Notes under the pieces: model-generated | Told to the model about the DNA's origin: nothing | Database searches by the model: none | Seen by the model: the letters and a program-made list of their open reading frames with translations, nothing else | In this document: positions 20,569-31,622 of the stretch, piece by piece | Numbering within the stretch: position 1 is the first letter of the stretch | How the letters are laid out: every line of letters begins with the position of its first letter | Origin: Clavaria fumosa | Lineage: Eukaryota; Basidiomycota; Agaricomycetes; Agaricales; Clavariaceae | DNA length: 64,000 nt | Reading direction: 5' to 3' | Assembly (NCBI GenBank): GCA_951802425.1 | Contig: OX637795.1 | Location: forward strand, 3,638,501 to 3,702,500 | Program-made: the position numbers and the translations under genes

Positions 20569-21703
20569 GTGGCGTCAGGTGAATCGAAGAGGTCCGAATG
20601 GCCATCGAAATGGGCCTTGTTGAAGTTGGTTATGAATGATCCACAGCTGATAATGGTTTCGTTCGTGCGTATATCACTAGACAGTTCGGCCATCGAGCGA
20701 ATGATGACAGAAACTGAGAAAGAACAGAATGTGCTTCCTGTCACCTGGCGTATTTACGCCAAACCTTGTTGCCCTCTCTCTATACTATACGTTGTCTCGT
20801 CAGGTGACTCCGACCACTCCCTCATTCCCCGCGGCACAGATTTGATGAATCGAAATGACGTTTATCTACCCGACCTTCGTGACGTCATACCATATTTAGG
20901 GCTTTACACTAGTGTTGCCACGGCTCGGCTTTTTTCGGCTCGGCTCGGCTAAACCGAGCGAGCCGTTGGACAATGCACAATGGGAGGAGAGATTTTGATA
21001 CATCTGATCATTCACTCCTTCTGTGAGAGCCCAAAGCCGCTTATTCTGTGGGATTACCTGTTGATTTGAAGCCACAATACTCAATGCAAATTCCCAAAAA
21101 AGAAATCGGCTCGCGCCGTTGGCAACACTACTTTACACTTTGGTGCCTTTGGACCCGGAGAACCTGAAGCGGTTCAAGATCCCCACTGACGATGTACCAG
21201 AACTCTCCATCCTTCACGCTTGTCGGTTTATCCTGGCCCCACCAGACACACCTTCCGACAGTCCCAATGCTGCTCGAATCTTTGATGTTATGCGATTTTT
21301 AGCCACGCACCCCAACGCATCTGGATGAGCAAGGTCAAGGATTCCACTGTCACCCGTCTATCCTGATTTTTGAGAAGAGATACTGGCGGCTTCCGATAAA
21401 AATGGGCGTCATCTTGGCTTTGTTCATGCAGCGGGTTTTACTACTGCCAGATGTCCATTGTGAAGAAATTCGACTGACGCGCCTCATCCATGCCTTTCTG
21501 TCTCTTAGAGATGAAGATATTGGTCCCTCCATTACTCTCGGTGGTCTGGGCGACAGCGAGAGCAATGTTGGCAGGAAGCGAGACTCTGCGTCTGACGATG
21601 ACTTTGATGCTGACTCCAAGAGGCGGCGATTACGGAGCGCAATAAACGGAGTCAAATCCAAACGGCTGGTCAAAAAGGCTCCACTGGCCGAGACACAATT
21701 GTG
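20569..21703 (+). pseudogene. Decayed hypothetical gene split by a MITE
   Basis: Open segments read GESKRSEWPSKWALLKLVMN, then YLPDLRDVIPYLGLYT up to 20909; the frame resumes after the MITE as LYTLVPLDPENLKRF and runs to about 21315, where a frame change leads to ILIFEKRYWRLPIK and an acidic, basic-tailed C-terminus (DSKRRRLRS; stop at 21702). Skipping the MITE and one 8-bp duplication makes the first junction seamless. I do not recognise the family. The DDD..KRRRLR tail looks like a nuclear-localisation signal. It may be a captured gene or part of another transposon. Confidence 0.55.
20910..21130. mobile_element. hAT-type MITE, insertion 2
   Basis: 221 bp with ends tagtgttgccacgg and ccgttggcaacacta, flanked by the 8-bp duplication ctttacac (20902-20909, 21131-21138). 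The interior has cggctcggct repeats near both ends in opposite orientation and no ORF. It interrupts a coding frame. Confidence 0.9.
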
Positions 21704-22141
21704 ACTGAAAAGAAACTTTTTGCCAGCGAATCCAAAAATAATGATCCCCAAACTGGTGAATCTCAATCCTTCCTTCCTTGATGATGGCTCCTTCAGACTG
21801 CATAAGCCCACCCATGGACAGCGAAAGTGGTAAATCTTATACTTAAGTATATCTTTTTTAACCAAACAGGTCTTTCCAGACAGTCTTGCGGCTGGGACCA
21901 GAACCAAGTCACAATGTTGGATGTTTGGACCTTCACTTTCGACGAAAGAAATCGTGTTTGCCGCAAGGACACTGTAATCACATTGTTGTAATCTTGTGCC
22001 TTTGTATTGGAACATACACTGCATTCTGGCTTGAGAATGAGTGAGCGTGACCTTGTGACCATTTGCTGATTGACATCAAGCAACGCCGCCACCGCTACCG
22101 TTGCATCACCACCATTCCACCACCGTCCCTCACTCGTCCTC

Positions 22142-22975
22142 ATGCCCGCACACACGCACGGCTGGATCTCGCTCTGGTTCCTCGTCTCCATCCCGGTCGT
22201 CCTGTGGGACTCGGGCTTCATCTTCCTGCGGTGCGTCTCTCCATGCGACATCGCCTCCGCCTCCTTCGTCCTCTCTGACACAGCGCCGCGCCAGGCCCCG
22301 CTCCATGCCCGGCGGTGACCTGCACTGGCCGTGGAAGCCGTACGCCTTCTACATGGAGGTGGACTATGTGCGTGGCCTCGCGCGGCCCCGCCCCGCCCCC
22401 TCTGACGGCGCGCCGCCGCCCGAACACAGATCTACGGCCTTAAGGCCCTGCACGACGGGGACGGTTTCCCCGCCGCCCAATGTGAGCCCGATCCTGTATG
22501 CGATGCTCATGCTCATGCTCACTGCCACCACCACCCGCCAACACAGCGCTGCTCAACAGAATCGAGCTCGTGCTGCAGGCCGCGTACCTGTACGGCGCGC
22601 ACGCGGCGCGGTGGCCGGCTGCGCCGCTCCTCGGGTTCACAGTCGCGGCGCTGACGCTGTGGAAGACGCTGGTGTACATGCTGCAGGAGGCGTTCTGCGG
22701 GGGGTGCATGGTCGGGCAGAAGGATCTGGCGCGGCTTATAGTGTACTGGGTGTTCCCGAATGGGTGAGTTGGTGCCGCCGTTTTTGCTTTTGCTTTCTCT
22801 TTTTTTGTTTGATTTTTGTTTGGGGTTTTTGTGGGTGTGGCTGATGTTGATGCTTGACTTGCGGTGAAGGTGCTGGATCGTGGTCCCCTCGATGATCGTC
22901 TGGACGCTTGGGAAGGACCTCGTCGAGCTGCTGCACGTCGCGCAGGAGAAGACAGATGACAAGAAGACGATATGA
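22142..22975 (+). CDS. EXPERA-domain membrane protein (copy 2, intact)
   Basis: Five exons: 22142-22230, 22295-22367, 22430-22481, 22547-22763 and 22870-22975, 178 residues, all junctions GT-AG and in phase. The second intron boundary was chosen so that FLR-PRSM reads as in fungal homologues. Start is ATG at 22142 (MPAHTHGWISLWFLVSIPVV). Four hydrophobic helices are visible: SLWFLVSIPVVLW, LVLQAAYLYGAHAA, PLLGFTVAALTLWKTLVYML and CWIVVPSMIVWTLG. This pattern is that of the EXPERA family (related to emopamil-binding protein and TMEM97), ER membrane proteins whose members include sterol isomerases; the substrate of the fungal paralogue is unknown. The paralogue at 19035 is dead, so this is probably the only working copy here. 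Confidence 0.85.
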
Positions 22976-24820
22976 GGGTATCTGATCTACCACGCCGTGT
23001 TGACGGACTCGAATGTTTTTTGTTTTGTTTTTGTTTTGGTTACCTTTCCTCGTTTATGCAACCTGCTCCACAGTGCGCTCGCCATCGCCAGTCGCCATCG
23101 CCGTCACTGCCGTTTTGCAGCGGGTTCGCTTGGGCATCCTCGGGCTCAATTATAATTATGGAATTGCCGTCTTCCGTCCAGAAGTGCCTTGTTCTTCTGG
23201 CGTGGCTTTCTACAGGGCGATCCGCCGGCCAATCCAGCAGGTCTGGAAAAGTCCTCTCTACGATTGCCTGCGGTTCTGGCCTCGTTGAAGCGAGCAGACA
23301 TGTCAAGCGTGCTCTATGAGACGTGTCTTACAGTAACTTCGAGGTCTTTCCCCATTTCCTTCCCCTCCACGATGCTTTTCACCATCGCCATGCGCAATTT
23401 CCTCGAGTCTGCTATCACGGCATTTATTCCTGCTCGAACTCAACTCCGCAGTCCTGGCATAGATGCCTCCGCAGTGCAGGCGACAGTCACGAACTCCGCT
23501 GGTGCATCGCCGAACGAGGATGAACGCGTAAGCCATTCGCCACTCTTCCCCACTACCCGTGCGACCTTACATTTTGAATCGCAAGCCCATCACACTATCT
23601 CAGGGGCATCGACGTTTTCCCCCCCACTCCATAGAGAAGAGATTTCTAGTCTTCGGTGCTCATCAAATGGGCCTGCCCGTACTCTTTCCTTGGCAACAGA
23701 CCGATGACAATCTCGCCTCTGCGCAGGTTGTCAACACCAGCTTCGTCGTCGATCGGCGTCGTCTATGGCGAAGCACCCATTTCCAGGCCGATCGGGCGGA
23801 GGCGGGTAAATAGTCCGTGCAGGCATCCGTGACGTACACGTCACAGAGCATCGCGCTGCACCCAGCACCGGCACCAGCCTGCTCCCTTCGCCGGCTGCAT
23901 CCGCTACGCCGATCCTGCAATCGAACGACCAGCACGAGGGCGCCAGGGGCGCTGAACACCCATCGCTTCTGCAAATGCGTGGGCAAGCCCAAAACAACGG
24001 CGAAGAACCAGCTTCTGTGCGTGCTCTCTCATCTCTTGGCGACAAGGAGACGGAACCAGAAGAGGTTGCTGGACCACGGATCGCTGGACCCCGGAGCCGA
24101 CCCCGCAGGCGTTGTGGCCCCCCCTCTTCCGGCCGACGACGCGGACCCCCCCGTGCGTTCCGCGACTGCTGCTCCCAGATGTCGGCATCGCTCGCCGACT
24201 GCTACGGGGAGATCGAGATCCGTCCCGAAGACGTCCGCGTCGCACTGGCTGCGCCCCTCCCGTTTGGCGCCGCCGGATACGGCCGGGCCGGGCTGCCCTC
24301 TGGGCAGGAACTCGCGTGGGGGCGCGACAGAGCGCCCGACCCGCACACGCCGGCCACGGCTGGTCCGGAAGGCTTGCGTTCTGGCGGCCCTCCCCGTGCC
24401 ATGCTCGACGCCTGCACCGACGCGCCACGCGCCATCGGCGCCGACCGCGCGCATAAGCCGAGCACCGTCCCCGAGCCGTGGGCGGCGCCGTGTAGTGCGA
24501 GGCAGACACATCCATGCTGGGCACTGCACCAGGCGGGTCCGCACGCGACACCGCCGCGCACGACACCGCCGCGCGCGACACCACCACACCGGACCCTGCA
24601 GCCGGGGAAGGCAGCCCTTGTTCGAACGCCCCTCCAGCGAGCGCACCACCGCTTATCAGACTAACATCACATCAGGCCTTAAGCCTGAGTCTTCTAGACA
24701 GAGGCGGATATCGAATTCAGTTAGGCCAGGCAATGTCCCTTGCCCTACCCCTACCTCGCCCATGCCGGGTGCCCTCTTGGGCAGTGCCAGAGCCAGACAC
24801 TGAGGCCCTCGCAGCTCTGG
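22976..24820. other. GC-rich unassigned region
   Basis: Long overlapping open frames occur on both strands because the GC content is high, and none shows a recognisable domain. About 24520-24600 contains short imperfect repeats around gacaccgccgcgc. A protein-coding gene with introns cannot be excluded (for example GEIEIRPEDVRVALAAPLPF near 24210), but I cannot support a model. Confidence 0.4.
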
Positions 24821-24834
24821 AGACCTACAGCCCC

Positions 24835-24842
24835 TATAAAAA
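24835..24842 (+). promoter_or_regulatory. TATA-like motif
   Basis: tataaaaa in cagcccctataaaaagaaag. No gene could be defined downstream; 25000-25250 is unassigned. It could belong to a degenerate LTR. Confidence 0.3.
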
Positions 24843-25766
24843 GAAAGACCCTTCCGAGAGACCAGACCAACAAAAAAGGCACGATGTGAGGGAGTATACC
24901 TGGCGCAACTACATATACTCACGGATCGGAGAAAGGCGGAGGGTCCGTGCAAGGGGAAACTATGGGAGGGAGGGGAAGACGTCCTGACGGACGAGCAAAC
25001 GGCCCCTCCCGGCCAAGGCAGCCGCCACCGCCGCGTCTGTCAGTAATCCCCTTGTCGCCCCCTTTACTCGCATAATAGCCTGTTAATCCAGAAGGGACGA
25101 CCAAAGAGGTACGCTTACGCGGATATGGTCAGGATGTGCGCCAGACGAGGGGACACGGTGTAGACGGCGGCGACGTACATAATGGGCAGTGGTGGTGACT
25201 GGACGACGGATGGGTGATGATGGTCTGACGAACGACACCGAACAACTGCACATCTCATAGCTACCGAATATGGAAAGTGGGCGCCATCGTCATCGTTTAT
25301 CTCGTGGTGCACGGGGACGATCTCAAGAAGAAGAACAAACGTGTGTTTCTAATTTACTGTACCCTGCTGTGTCGAAAGGACTCGAATGTGATTGTACCTC
25401 TTCTCAGCACTCGCACGACGTCGGACGTGTGCCTCTGCAAAGAGAAAGAAAGCAAGCCGGAAGCACCCACCCATAGATTGCTTGCGAAGTTGTAACGGAG
25501 GGGCATCCTAGTTACATGTGCGCGAGGGGGAGGAGGCTGATAACCCCAACACGCCTTCGGCGAACCCTGACCCCGATATGCGTGTCGAACAACCCGAGCA
25601 GCAGCAACTGACGACCGAAGAAGTGCCAGCGGGGTGTCGGCCATACCGCATCCGGATCCGAAGCCAGAAAAATCGTTCATCTTCCTGAGCGCTTTTAGTG
25701 GAAGGGCGACATCCAAAACAACATTTTCGCTATCAACAAACACGCATATCTTTGTACATGGTATTA

Positions 25767-26500
25767 TCAATCTAGTCCCTCGCTTGAAAACGACACCACC
25801 TCCTTGCCTTTTCCTTTGTCCCGCGTGCTTCTTGGGTGCTCTAATGATCCATCTCCGGTGGACGTGCTAGACACTCCGGCTATCCCAGGATCACCATCGG
25901 TTAGACTCGGTGGCATTGTACCAAACTTCCAGTCAAACTTCCATCTTGTGCTGGACGCTTCTTGTGGGGAACCCGATTCGATACACCATTCTGGCCAGGC
26001 AGTGTGGTCTCGAATGATCCCATCCACGATCGATATGCCTGTACGTGGCCATTGTTTCCGCATCTCGCTGACTAGTAAAGACGTGGTCGATGACTCGGCT
26101 GAGGGCGCCTTTGGGTCGCTGTGCTGGTGCCACGACAGTTGCAACCGCGAAAGGAGCTTGAATATCACGAAGGACCCCGTCAGCTGGATCGATGAAGCTC
26201 GCAGGATAGACTCACCATCACAGTTTTGTTGCTCGTTGAGACTCTCAGCACCTTCTTGACCCAGAACATTTTTTTTCAATAATTTGAGCTTTGGAGACTC
26301 AAGAATCCGAAGTGGAATCCTTGTGCGGACGTTGGGAAGATAATGCTAAATTACAACATCAGTCATATGCCGCGTCGACGGGAATTGGATCTTACCGCAA
26401 TCACTACATTTATTTCTCGAACTTTTGCCTTGGATCCAGCTGCCATCCATGACTGTATCTGGTGCACATAAATGAACAAGAGTGGCGGCGAATTCTATGT
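25767..26500 (-). CDS. Hypothetical spliced gene
   Basis: Minus-strand reading suggests exons joined by short introns. From about 26445, MDGSWIQGKSSRNKCSDC precedes a possible GT. Near 26213 a GTGAGT is followed by an AG near 26160, leading into APAQRPKGALSRVIDHVFTS; the C-terminal frame ends ..TRDKGKGKEVVSFSSEGLD at 25767. No family recognised. The plus strand is also open over 25804-26259, so strand choice rests on splice-like signals only. Confidence 0.3.
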
Positions 26501-26725
26501 GAATTTTGATGTGAGAAAGATAAATTAGACATCGGAAGGCATTGATGAAGTAGACGCTTCGCCCCCGCCCTTACTCGCTCTCGCATTCGCTACAGAACAG
26601 GCGGCGCTATGATGCGCCGCCCTCTCGTTTAAGCCTTCTTACTTTCTGCACTATCTATGCACTGTTGATTACCCATAGTTAGTATATATACATGCCTTGG
26701 ACAACAGTAAGGAGTTCATGCGTTG

Positions 26726-27450
26726 TTACACTACTGTGTGAACTCTAGTCATCACAGTGTGCCTGCACTGCTGTGAGGCATGTACTTGGTTAAGTTCCAC
26801 TGCCATTATGTACTCGGCTTTGAGATCTCGCTTGTGGAATTGGTGTTCACCTTTAGGCCAGTGACAGATCTTGACATTCGAAGTGCGGAAGCTCGAATTA
26901 TCGTTGTCCCAGTTATCATTGTTGTGTTCCCAAGACACTATCCAGCATGGTGCAACCTGCAGTGGAGCCATCCTGAGATAAAATAGAGCTGGAGGAGCAA
27001 GACATACCCCCTCTGGAGCGGCCTCTGTTGCGGACGATCCTCCCTGTTCAGCTGAGAAATCCATTGTTGCCACCAGGCCGAGTTTACCACCAAGTTTGTG
27101 TCAGGCTTGTGACAGCAAAACCCCTTTGGTGTGCAAGGGTAGAGTGAAGGGTTTGTTCTGTTTCTAACACTAATCGGTAATCATGATGGACTTGTCTCTC
27201 GATATACAGGGAATACTCCTGTAGGAGTCTAAGCATCTGGTAGTAGGTCTGTGGATTGGCTCTGAGTAATCGGTCCTTTATCCAAGTTCTTGTGTACTGT
27301 TGGTAGTACTCAAACCGATAAAGGTTCTGTTCGATCAATGGGTGACTGGTGAAACTCTCAGGAGGGATGACTTGCAACCTTAGAGGTGGGAAGACGAATC
27401 CTTCCAGTGCGAAGTTCTCAGCAGTGACGTTTGCAGTCAGACTTAGTTGA
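26726..27450 (-). CDS. Two hypothetical ORFs in tandem, retroelement-like
   Basis: The upstream ORF runs from about 27450 to 27084 (FPPLRLQVIPPESFTSHP.. ..HHDYRLVLETEQTLHSTLAH), highly charged and helical. A second ORF with its own ATG at 27071-27073 (MATMDFSAEQGGSSATEAAP) ends at 26726. A TATA-like box (tatataag) lies at 27516-27523 on the same strand. They face a gag-like plus-strand ORF across a 470-bp spacer. I suspect remnants of a retroelement but recognise no enzymatic domain. Confidence 0.35.
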
Positions 27451-27720
27451 ACTCTCTCAAGTAAGTGTATAGATGAAAAGATCGAAGCTAGGGTACATGT
27501 GGGTTGGTCCCAGGTCTTATATACTCTAGCTATGGGCTGTACATGATGGAGGAGTCATTGATTAAATATCAGGATTGATGGATGATTGGGAAAGCCTGTG
27601 TGCTTGCACTGGAATGCTGAGCTTGAGCAGTGTGGGTTTATGTTGGGAATCTTATGATGATGATGTCATCAGTGATCAGGTGCAGGCCCTGCTTCAATGC
27701 ATTATATCATGATCAGTTGT

Positions 27721-27900
27721 GTTGGGGATTAGATTGGAGGGTCTGATGATCTGTGATCGAGCTGCTCTGAGTCACGATCATCTGATCGATCATCATGACA
27801 TCGTGATCTTGTTGGGGTTTAGATCTGAGGGTCTGATGATCCGTAATCGAGCTGTTCTGAGTCATGATCATTTGATCAATCATCATGACATTGTGATCAA
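27721..27900. repeat. 90-bp tandem duplication
   Basis: Two units, 27721-27810 and 27811-27900, each starting gttgggg(a/t)tt and rich in gatcatc/gatgatc, so each can also form hairpins. It lies between two divergent ORFs. Confidence 0.85.
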
Positions 27901-28051
27901 GTGAAACTGATCCTTGGTCGGAGATATTCTTAGGGGTGATCGTGATAGATGGGTAAGGGCCTCGCCTGATCAAGGTCAAGATCAGTCTGTCATGGTCATT
28001 GAATAAAAGGGGGCCTCCCTCTCCTTCATCGTCTCTTCAGAATCTGCTCGA

Positions 28052-28840
28052 TATGTGCTTCCAAGGCCACCACCTCGTTGAGTTCTTCCACAGCTCTTCC
28101 CTCTTTGCCCCTTGCACAGGGGTTAAGCTTTCCTGCAACACCTTCCATTGGTGGGTTCAGCTTGTTCCTGCTGATGCGGACCTTTACTGGGTCCTTGACC
28201 GCTACTTCGCCTGTGGGGATCCTTCCCATCTCGTCAAGGATTGCTCCTTGACCCAAGGTCCTTATCGATGTATCTGTGACCTTCTCGAGGACCCTCATGG
28301 TGAGTTAGCCAAGTTGCTTCTCTCTGTCTCCAGTAAGTCTGATTCTTCATAGGTCTGGACTGGGCCCCTCCCTGTCCTTCCTTGCCAGCTGCTGGGGCCT
28401 TCATCCCTTGGGGTGATCAGGGTACTTGGTACCAAGGTGGGCAGGACTGGGCTGGGATCAGTTCTGGTCCTGTACTTCCTGCTTACCATCCTCAGGCCCA
28501 GATCTCCAGCCTCTGGGTGCCCTGTTGGTGGCGCCTCCTCCATCGCCCTCCCTTCCTACCATTGACCTCCCCCCCGCCTATTCCTCCCTCCCGTCTCCTG
28601 CTCTGGACGATGAGGGCCCTCTCAGTGCTGTGCAAGATTTGCGAGAGGCAGCCTTAGAGGCTGGGATTTGGGATGGTCAGTTCGCCTCTCATCCTCTGAG
28701 GGTCGCTCTTGGGTTTGTGGGTGAGTCTGACTTTTCAGACTCTTCTGATGAGTCATGGGGTGAGGAGTCTTGGGGGTCCGAGTATAGTACATCGGGCTCT
28801 TCCTTTGATGAAGAGGGGTCTTGGCTTTCCTTTGTGTAGA
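28052..28840 (+). CDS. Gag-like protein with a degenerate zinc knuckle
   Basis: Starting at the ATG at 28052 (MCFQGHHLVEFF), the frame includes RYFACGDPSHLVKDC, a CCHC-like knuckle whose first Cys is missing (Y instead), and stops near 28352. A second open segment (about 28340-28840) encodes a Pro-rich stretch (PPPSPSLPTIDLPPAY) and a very acidic Ser-rich tail (SDFSDSSDESWGEE), ending WLSFV. Joining the two needs an intron or a frameshift around 28330. A TATA-like ataaaag occurs at 28004-28010. Likely a gag relic of an LTR element without a pol; not assignable to a family. Confidence 0.4.
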
Positions 28841-28859
28841 TAAGTATGATACTTATCTT

Positions 28860-29590
28860 GTAATAAAATATATGTCTGGGGTTTGGCCCTTTGTTCTCGG
28901 ATTTGCATGGCATTTCATAAGTTAAAAGATTGAAATTTGCTGACTGGATAGTATGGACGGCGCTTTCACGACAGTTTGCCCAACCAAGTTCTCCCAGAAA
29001 TAAACTTCATCTTGAAGTCAGGTTCTGTATATGCTGTCAACGGTACGCTAATCACTGGTTAGATAGAGGTCTTTGAATAAGAAGAGTGCTTACATATGTT
29101 CGATCCACAGGTATTTCTGACCATGCGCCAAAAATCCCACTGAGCCTATCGCAGAATCCACCTCAAAGGATGTGGTGCTTCTTGTCATAAGACAAATATG
29201 GGCTCTTACAGCTGGCTCATCCACATCTACTAATGTGTCCCAATTTGAATTTGGTTCGGGATAGAACTAGAAGGACATTTGTCACATGCATTATTTGACC
29301 ATTGCTAAAGAGATGGGGAACAAACCTTGGCCTTTATTAGAACCTTCAGACAATCCCCCCTGTCCTGGTCATCTACCAAAATGCCTAGTTGAATTACTGA
29401 TCTATGAGTGATTTCCTGGTTGGTGTTCATGCCTCCTTGAGGCGGAGGCACAGGTTTGTCATCACCATTGTTAGAGTTCACTATGGACCCAACAGCAGGT
29501 TATTATCACCATCCAGTCAGATGATTTGTGACTTTCACCCAAAAATCAGTGCAAAACAGGTGATGGGTGATTTCTAATCACCATTAAAAT
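28860..29590. other. Unassigned AT-rich spacer
   Basis: No ORF of note and no clear repeat. It lies between the gag-like gene and a tandem array. Confidence 0.5.
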
Positions 29591-29593
29591 CAA

Positions 29594-29978
29594 GGGATAT
29601 TCACTAGATAAGATTGAGTTATATAATACACCCCTCAATATGGTTGATATTAAACTAGGGGATATTGGGTTGTACAAATCACTCTTTACAACAAGGGATA
29701 TTCAACATGATAAGATTGAGTTATATAAATACACCCCTCAATATGGTTGATATTAAACTAGGGGATATTGGGTTGTACAAATCACTCTTTACAACAAGGG
29801 ATATTCAACATGATAAGATTGAGTTATATAGTACACCCCTCAATATGGGTGATATTAAACTAGAGGATATTGGGTTGTACAAATCACTCTTTACAACAAG
29901 GGATATTCAACATGATGAGATTGAGTTATATAGTACACCCCCCAATATGGGTGATATTAAACTAGAGGATATTGGGTT
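29594..29978. repeat. 102-bp tandem array, about 3.8 units
   Basis: Units begin gggatattca at 29594, 29695, 29798 and 29900 (101-103 bp). Because 102 is a multiple of three, the plus strand stays open for most of the array (DIKLEDIGLYKSLFTTRDIQ repeats), but the first units differ by indels that shift the frame. I treat it as non-coding. Confidence 0.85.
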
Positions 29979-30249
29979 GCCTGCAGGTGAAATTGGTGAG
30001 TGGGCCATATGTAGGACATTTAGGCCAAACAAGGGCACAACTACTATACATGGAGAGGGCAGGAGGGTAGCAACACAAAATACAGATGCAAGGCTGGTGG
30101 AGGGACAACAAATGAGAGCAAGGAGGGATGACATATGCAAGGGAGGGCAAGAGAGGAGGCAGAGGAGCAGGGAAAAAGAGGTCTTAAGTGAAATAAGTGA
30201 AAAGCAAGCACTAGGGTGAAAAAGGAAAGAAGCAGAGGATGAGATGTGG

Positions 30250-30586
30250 GACATCTAGAGGTGCGGAGCATGAGACGTGTCATGTCCGTGCCACTCCCTT
30301 CCGGTCTGGACCGGAAACATGATCTCCGATCCCGGACTTGCTATCTCCAGCCCCCAACTTCCAACCTCCGATCTCCGGACCCGACCTCCGAACTCCGAAC
30401 CCGGACCTCCGAACTCCCGCTCTGGTGCCTCAGCATCTGAGGGTACCTGCCCCGCATGTGGGGCAGGCACCAAACCCACATCTGGGGACAGTTCCCAAAG
30501 AGGCTGTCCCGATCCCAATCCCAATCCCAATCTCCGATTCCTGAATCCGACTTCCCGACCATTGTGAACCGACGTCTGTGGTTATT
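30250..30586. repeat. C/T-rich degenerate repeat, left flank of the Ty3 element
   Basis: Short imperfect repeats such as ctccgaactccgaacccg. The same style of sequence follows the element at about 39780-40370, so the element probably inserted into a low-complexity tract. Confidence 0.6.
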
Positions 30587-30813
30587 TGTAAGGCTATAGG
30601 CCTTTTCTATTCTTTTATTACATCATATACATACTATAATAGTCTACTAGCATAGCCGCTTAGGCCATGCTTACATCAGCGGCCCCTAGAGGGCCGCTCG
30701 CCTATATATATATCACGTCGCGACTGTACAGAGAGGGGAGATCCCTCTACATAGAACTACCATACTCAATATACAGTTGAGTCCGGTTCTTTTGAGGGAT
30801 AGAAAGTATTACA
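30587..30813 (+). repeat. 5' LTR (227 bp)
   Basis: Starts TGTAAGGCTATAGGCC, ends TATTACA (TG..CA). A TATA-like tatatatatat at about 30703-30713 probably drives transcription. Differences from the 3' LTR: A/G in tatcRcg and C/T in tcgYgac. Confidence 0.95.
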
Positions 30814-30848
30814 ACTTTTTTGAACCTTCAACACAACAAGTGTGGCTA

Positions 30849-31595
30849 GAAATGGGTTACACCCGTATAGCCGCGCAGAAGAAGCACAACAGGAAGGGAG
30901 GAGAAACTCCTCCCTTGGTAGGACCTCTGTGCGACACAGGCGTCGCGCAGCCAGAGGGAATAGGACCCTCTGTCGAGCCCAGCGGTGAACCCCCGCTAAG
31001 GGCTGACGTGGTGTCACCGGCCCCTGACGACAGCGTTAGGTCTGAAACGCCGTCAACACGTGGCAATCGCCACGAGGAGGGCGCCACAACGCGCCAAGTC
31101 ACTGGCGAAGCGCCATCGCTCGAGAAGGCCGGACCTTCAAAAGGAAAGGGCAGAGAGCCCTTAGAAACCCGCGAGAGGTGGCTGCAAGAGTGGTCAAGCT
31201 CGCGGGCTTCCTCCAATAGTGGAGATGAGCCCACAGCAATAGCGCGAGCTAACGCTGTAGCCGAGAGACTCTCGGACATTCAGGCAGAACTTTCCCACCA
31301 GGACGAAGAGTTTGAGGCTCTTGTAAGGGCAATGAAAAATCGCCAAGCCACTATTCGGCAACGGCTAAGCGAGGAGGCTACCCACGTTAGGCGGGTGCTG
31401 GACTCGCTAGATGAGCAGGGAACCGCGCTAGCGGCTCCCTTACAGCGGCAACGCCGTGATTCGGTGGAACCCGAAGCGGGGCCTGCCCCGCCGAGTCAGG
31501 CGCCAGCCGACCACGAGGAAGGGTGGCGAAGGGAGAACCACGCGGACGGTTCTCGAACCCCTGGCGAACCAGGAATGGAGGGCGGTAGCCCTTGA
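30849..31595 (+). CDS. Ty3 ORF1 (N-terminal gag region)
   Basis: 248 codons from ATG 30849 (MGYTRIAAQKKHNRKGG), 36 bp after the 5' LTR. Mostly polar; the segment around 31230-31420 (DIQAELSHQDEEFEALVRAM.. ) should form a coiled coil. It ends at TGA 31593. The old copy has one more G near 31473 and 36 more bases near 31504; with those the frame would continue into 31592-31792 (FYKLPERCITLLPRDD). So ORF1 here has probably been shortened by a 1-nt deletion. The role is presumably structural, as the N-terminal part of gag. Confidence 0.75.
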   Translation, partial: EMGYTRIAAQKKHNRKGGETPPLVGPLCDTGVAQPEGIGPSVEPSGEPPLRADVVSPAPDDSVRSETPSTRGNRHEEGATTRQVTGEAPSLEKAGPSKGKGREPLETRERWLQEWSSSRASSNSGDEPTAIARANAVAERLSDIQAELSHQDEEFEALVRAMKNRQATIRQRLSEEATHVRRVLDSLDEQGTALAAPLQRQRRDSVEPEAGPAPPSQAPADHEEGWRRENHADGSRTPGEPGMEGGSP

Positions 31596-31622
31596 GAAAT
31601 AGCGGGGCCGGAGCCGCGGCTT

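Noticed and set aside
23817..24803. 328-codon ORF in GC-rich sequence
   Set aside because: Equally long frames overlap it on both strands, there is no recognisable domain, and the composition (Pro/Arg/Ala) follows from GC content.
31593..31595. A second readthrough TGA between ORF1 and gag
   Set aside because: The old copy has one extra G upstream and is open in another frame, so this TGA probably results from a 1-nt deletion in the young copy; its context is also not CUA.
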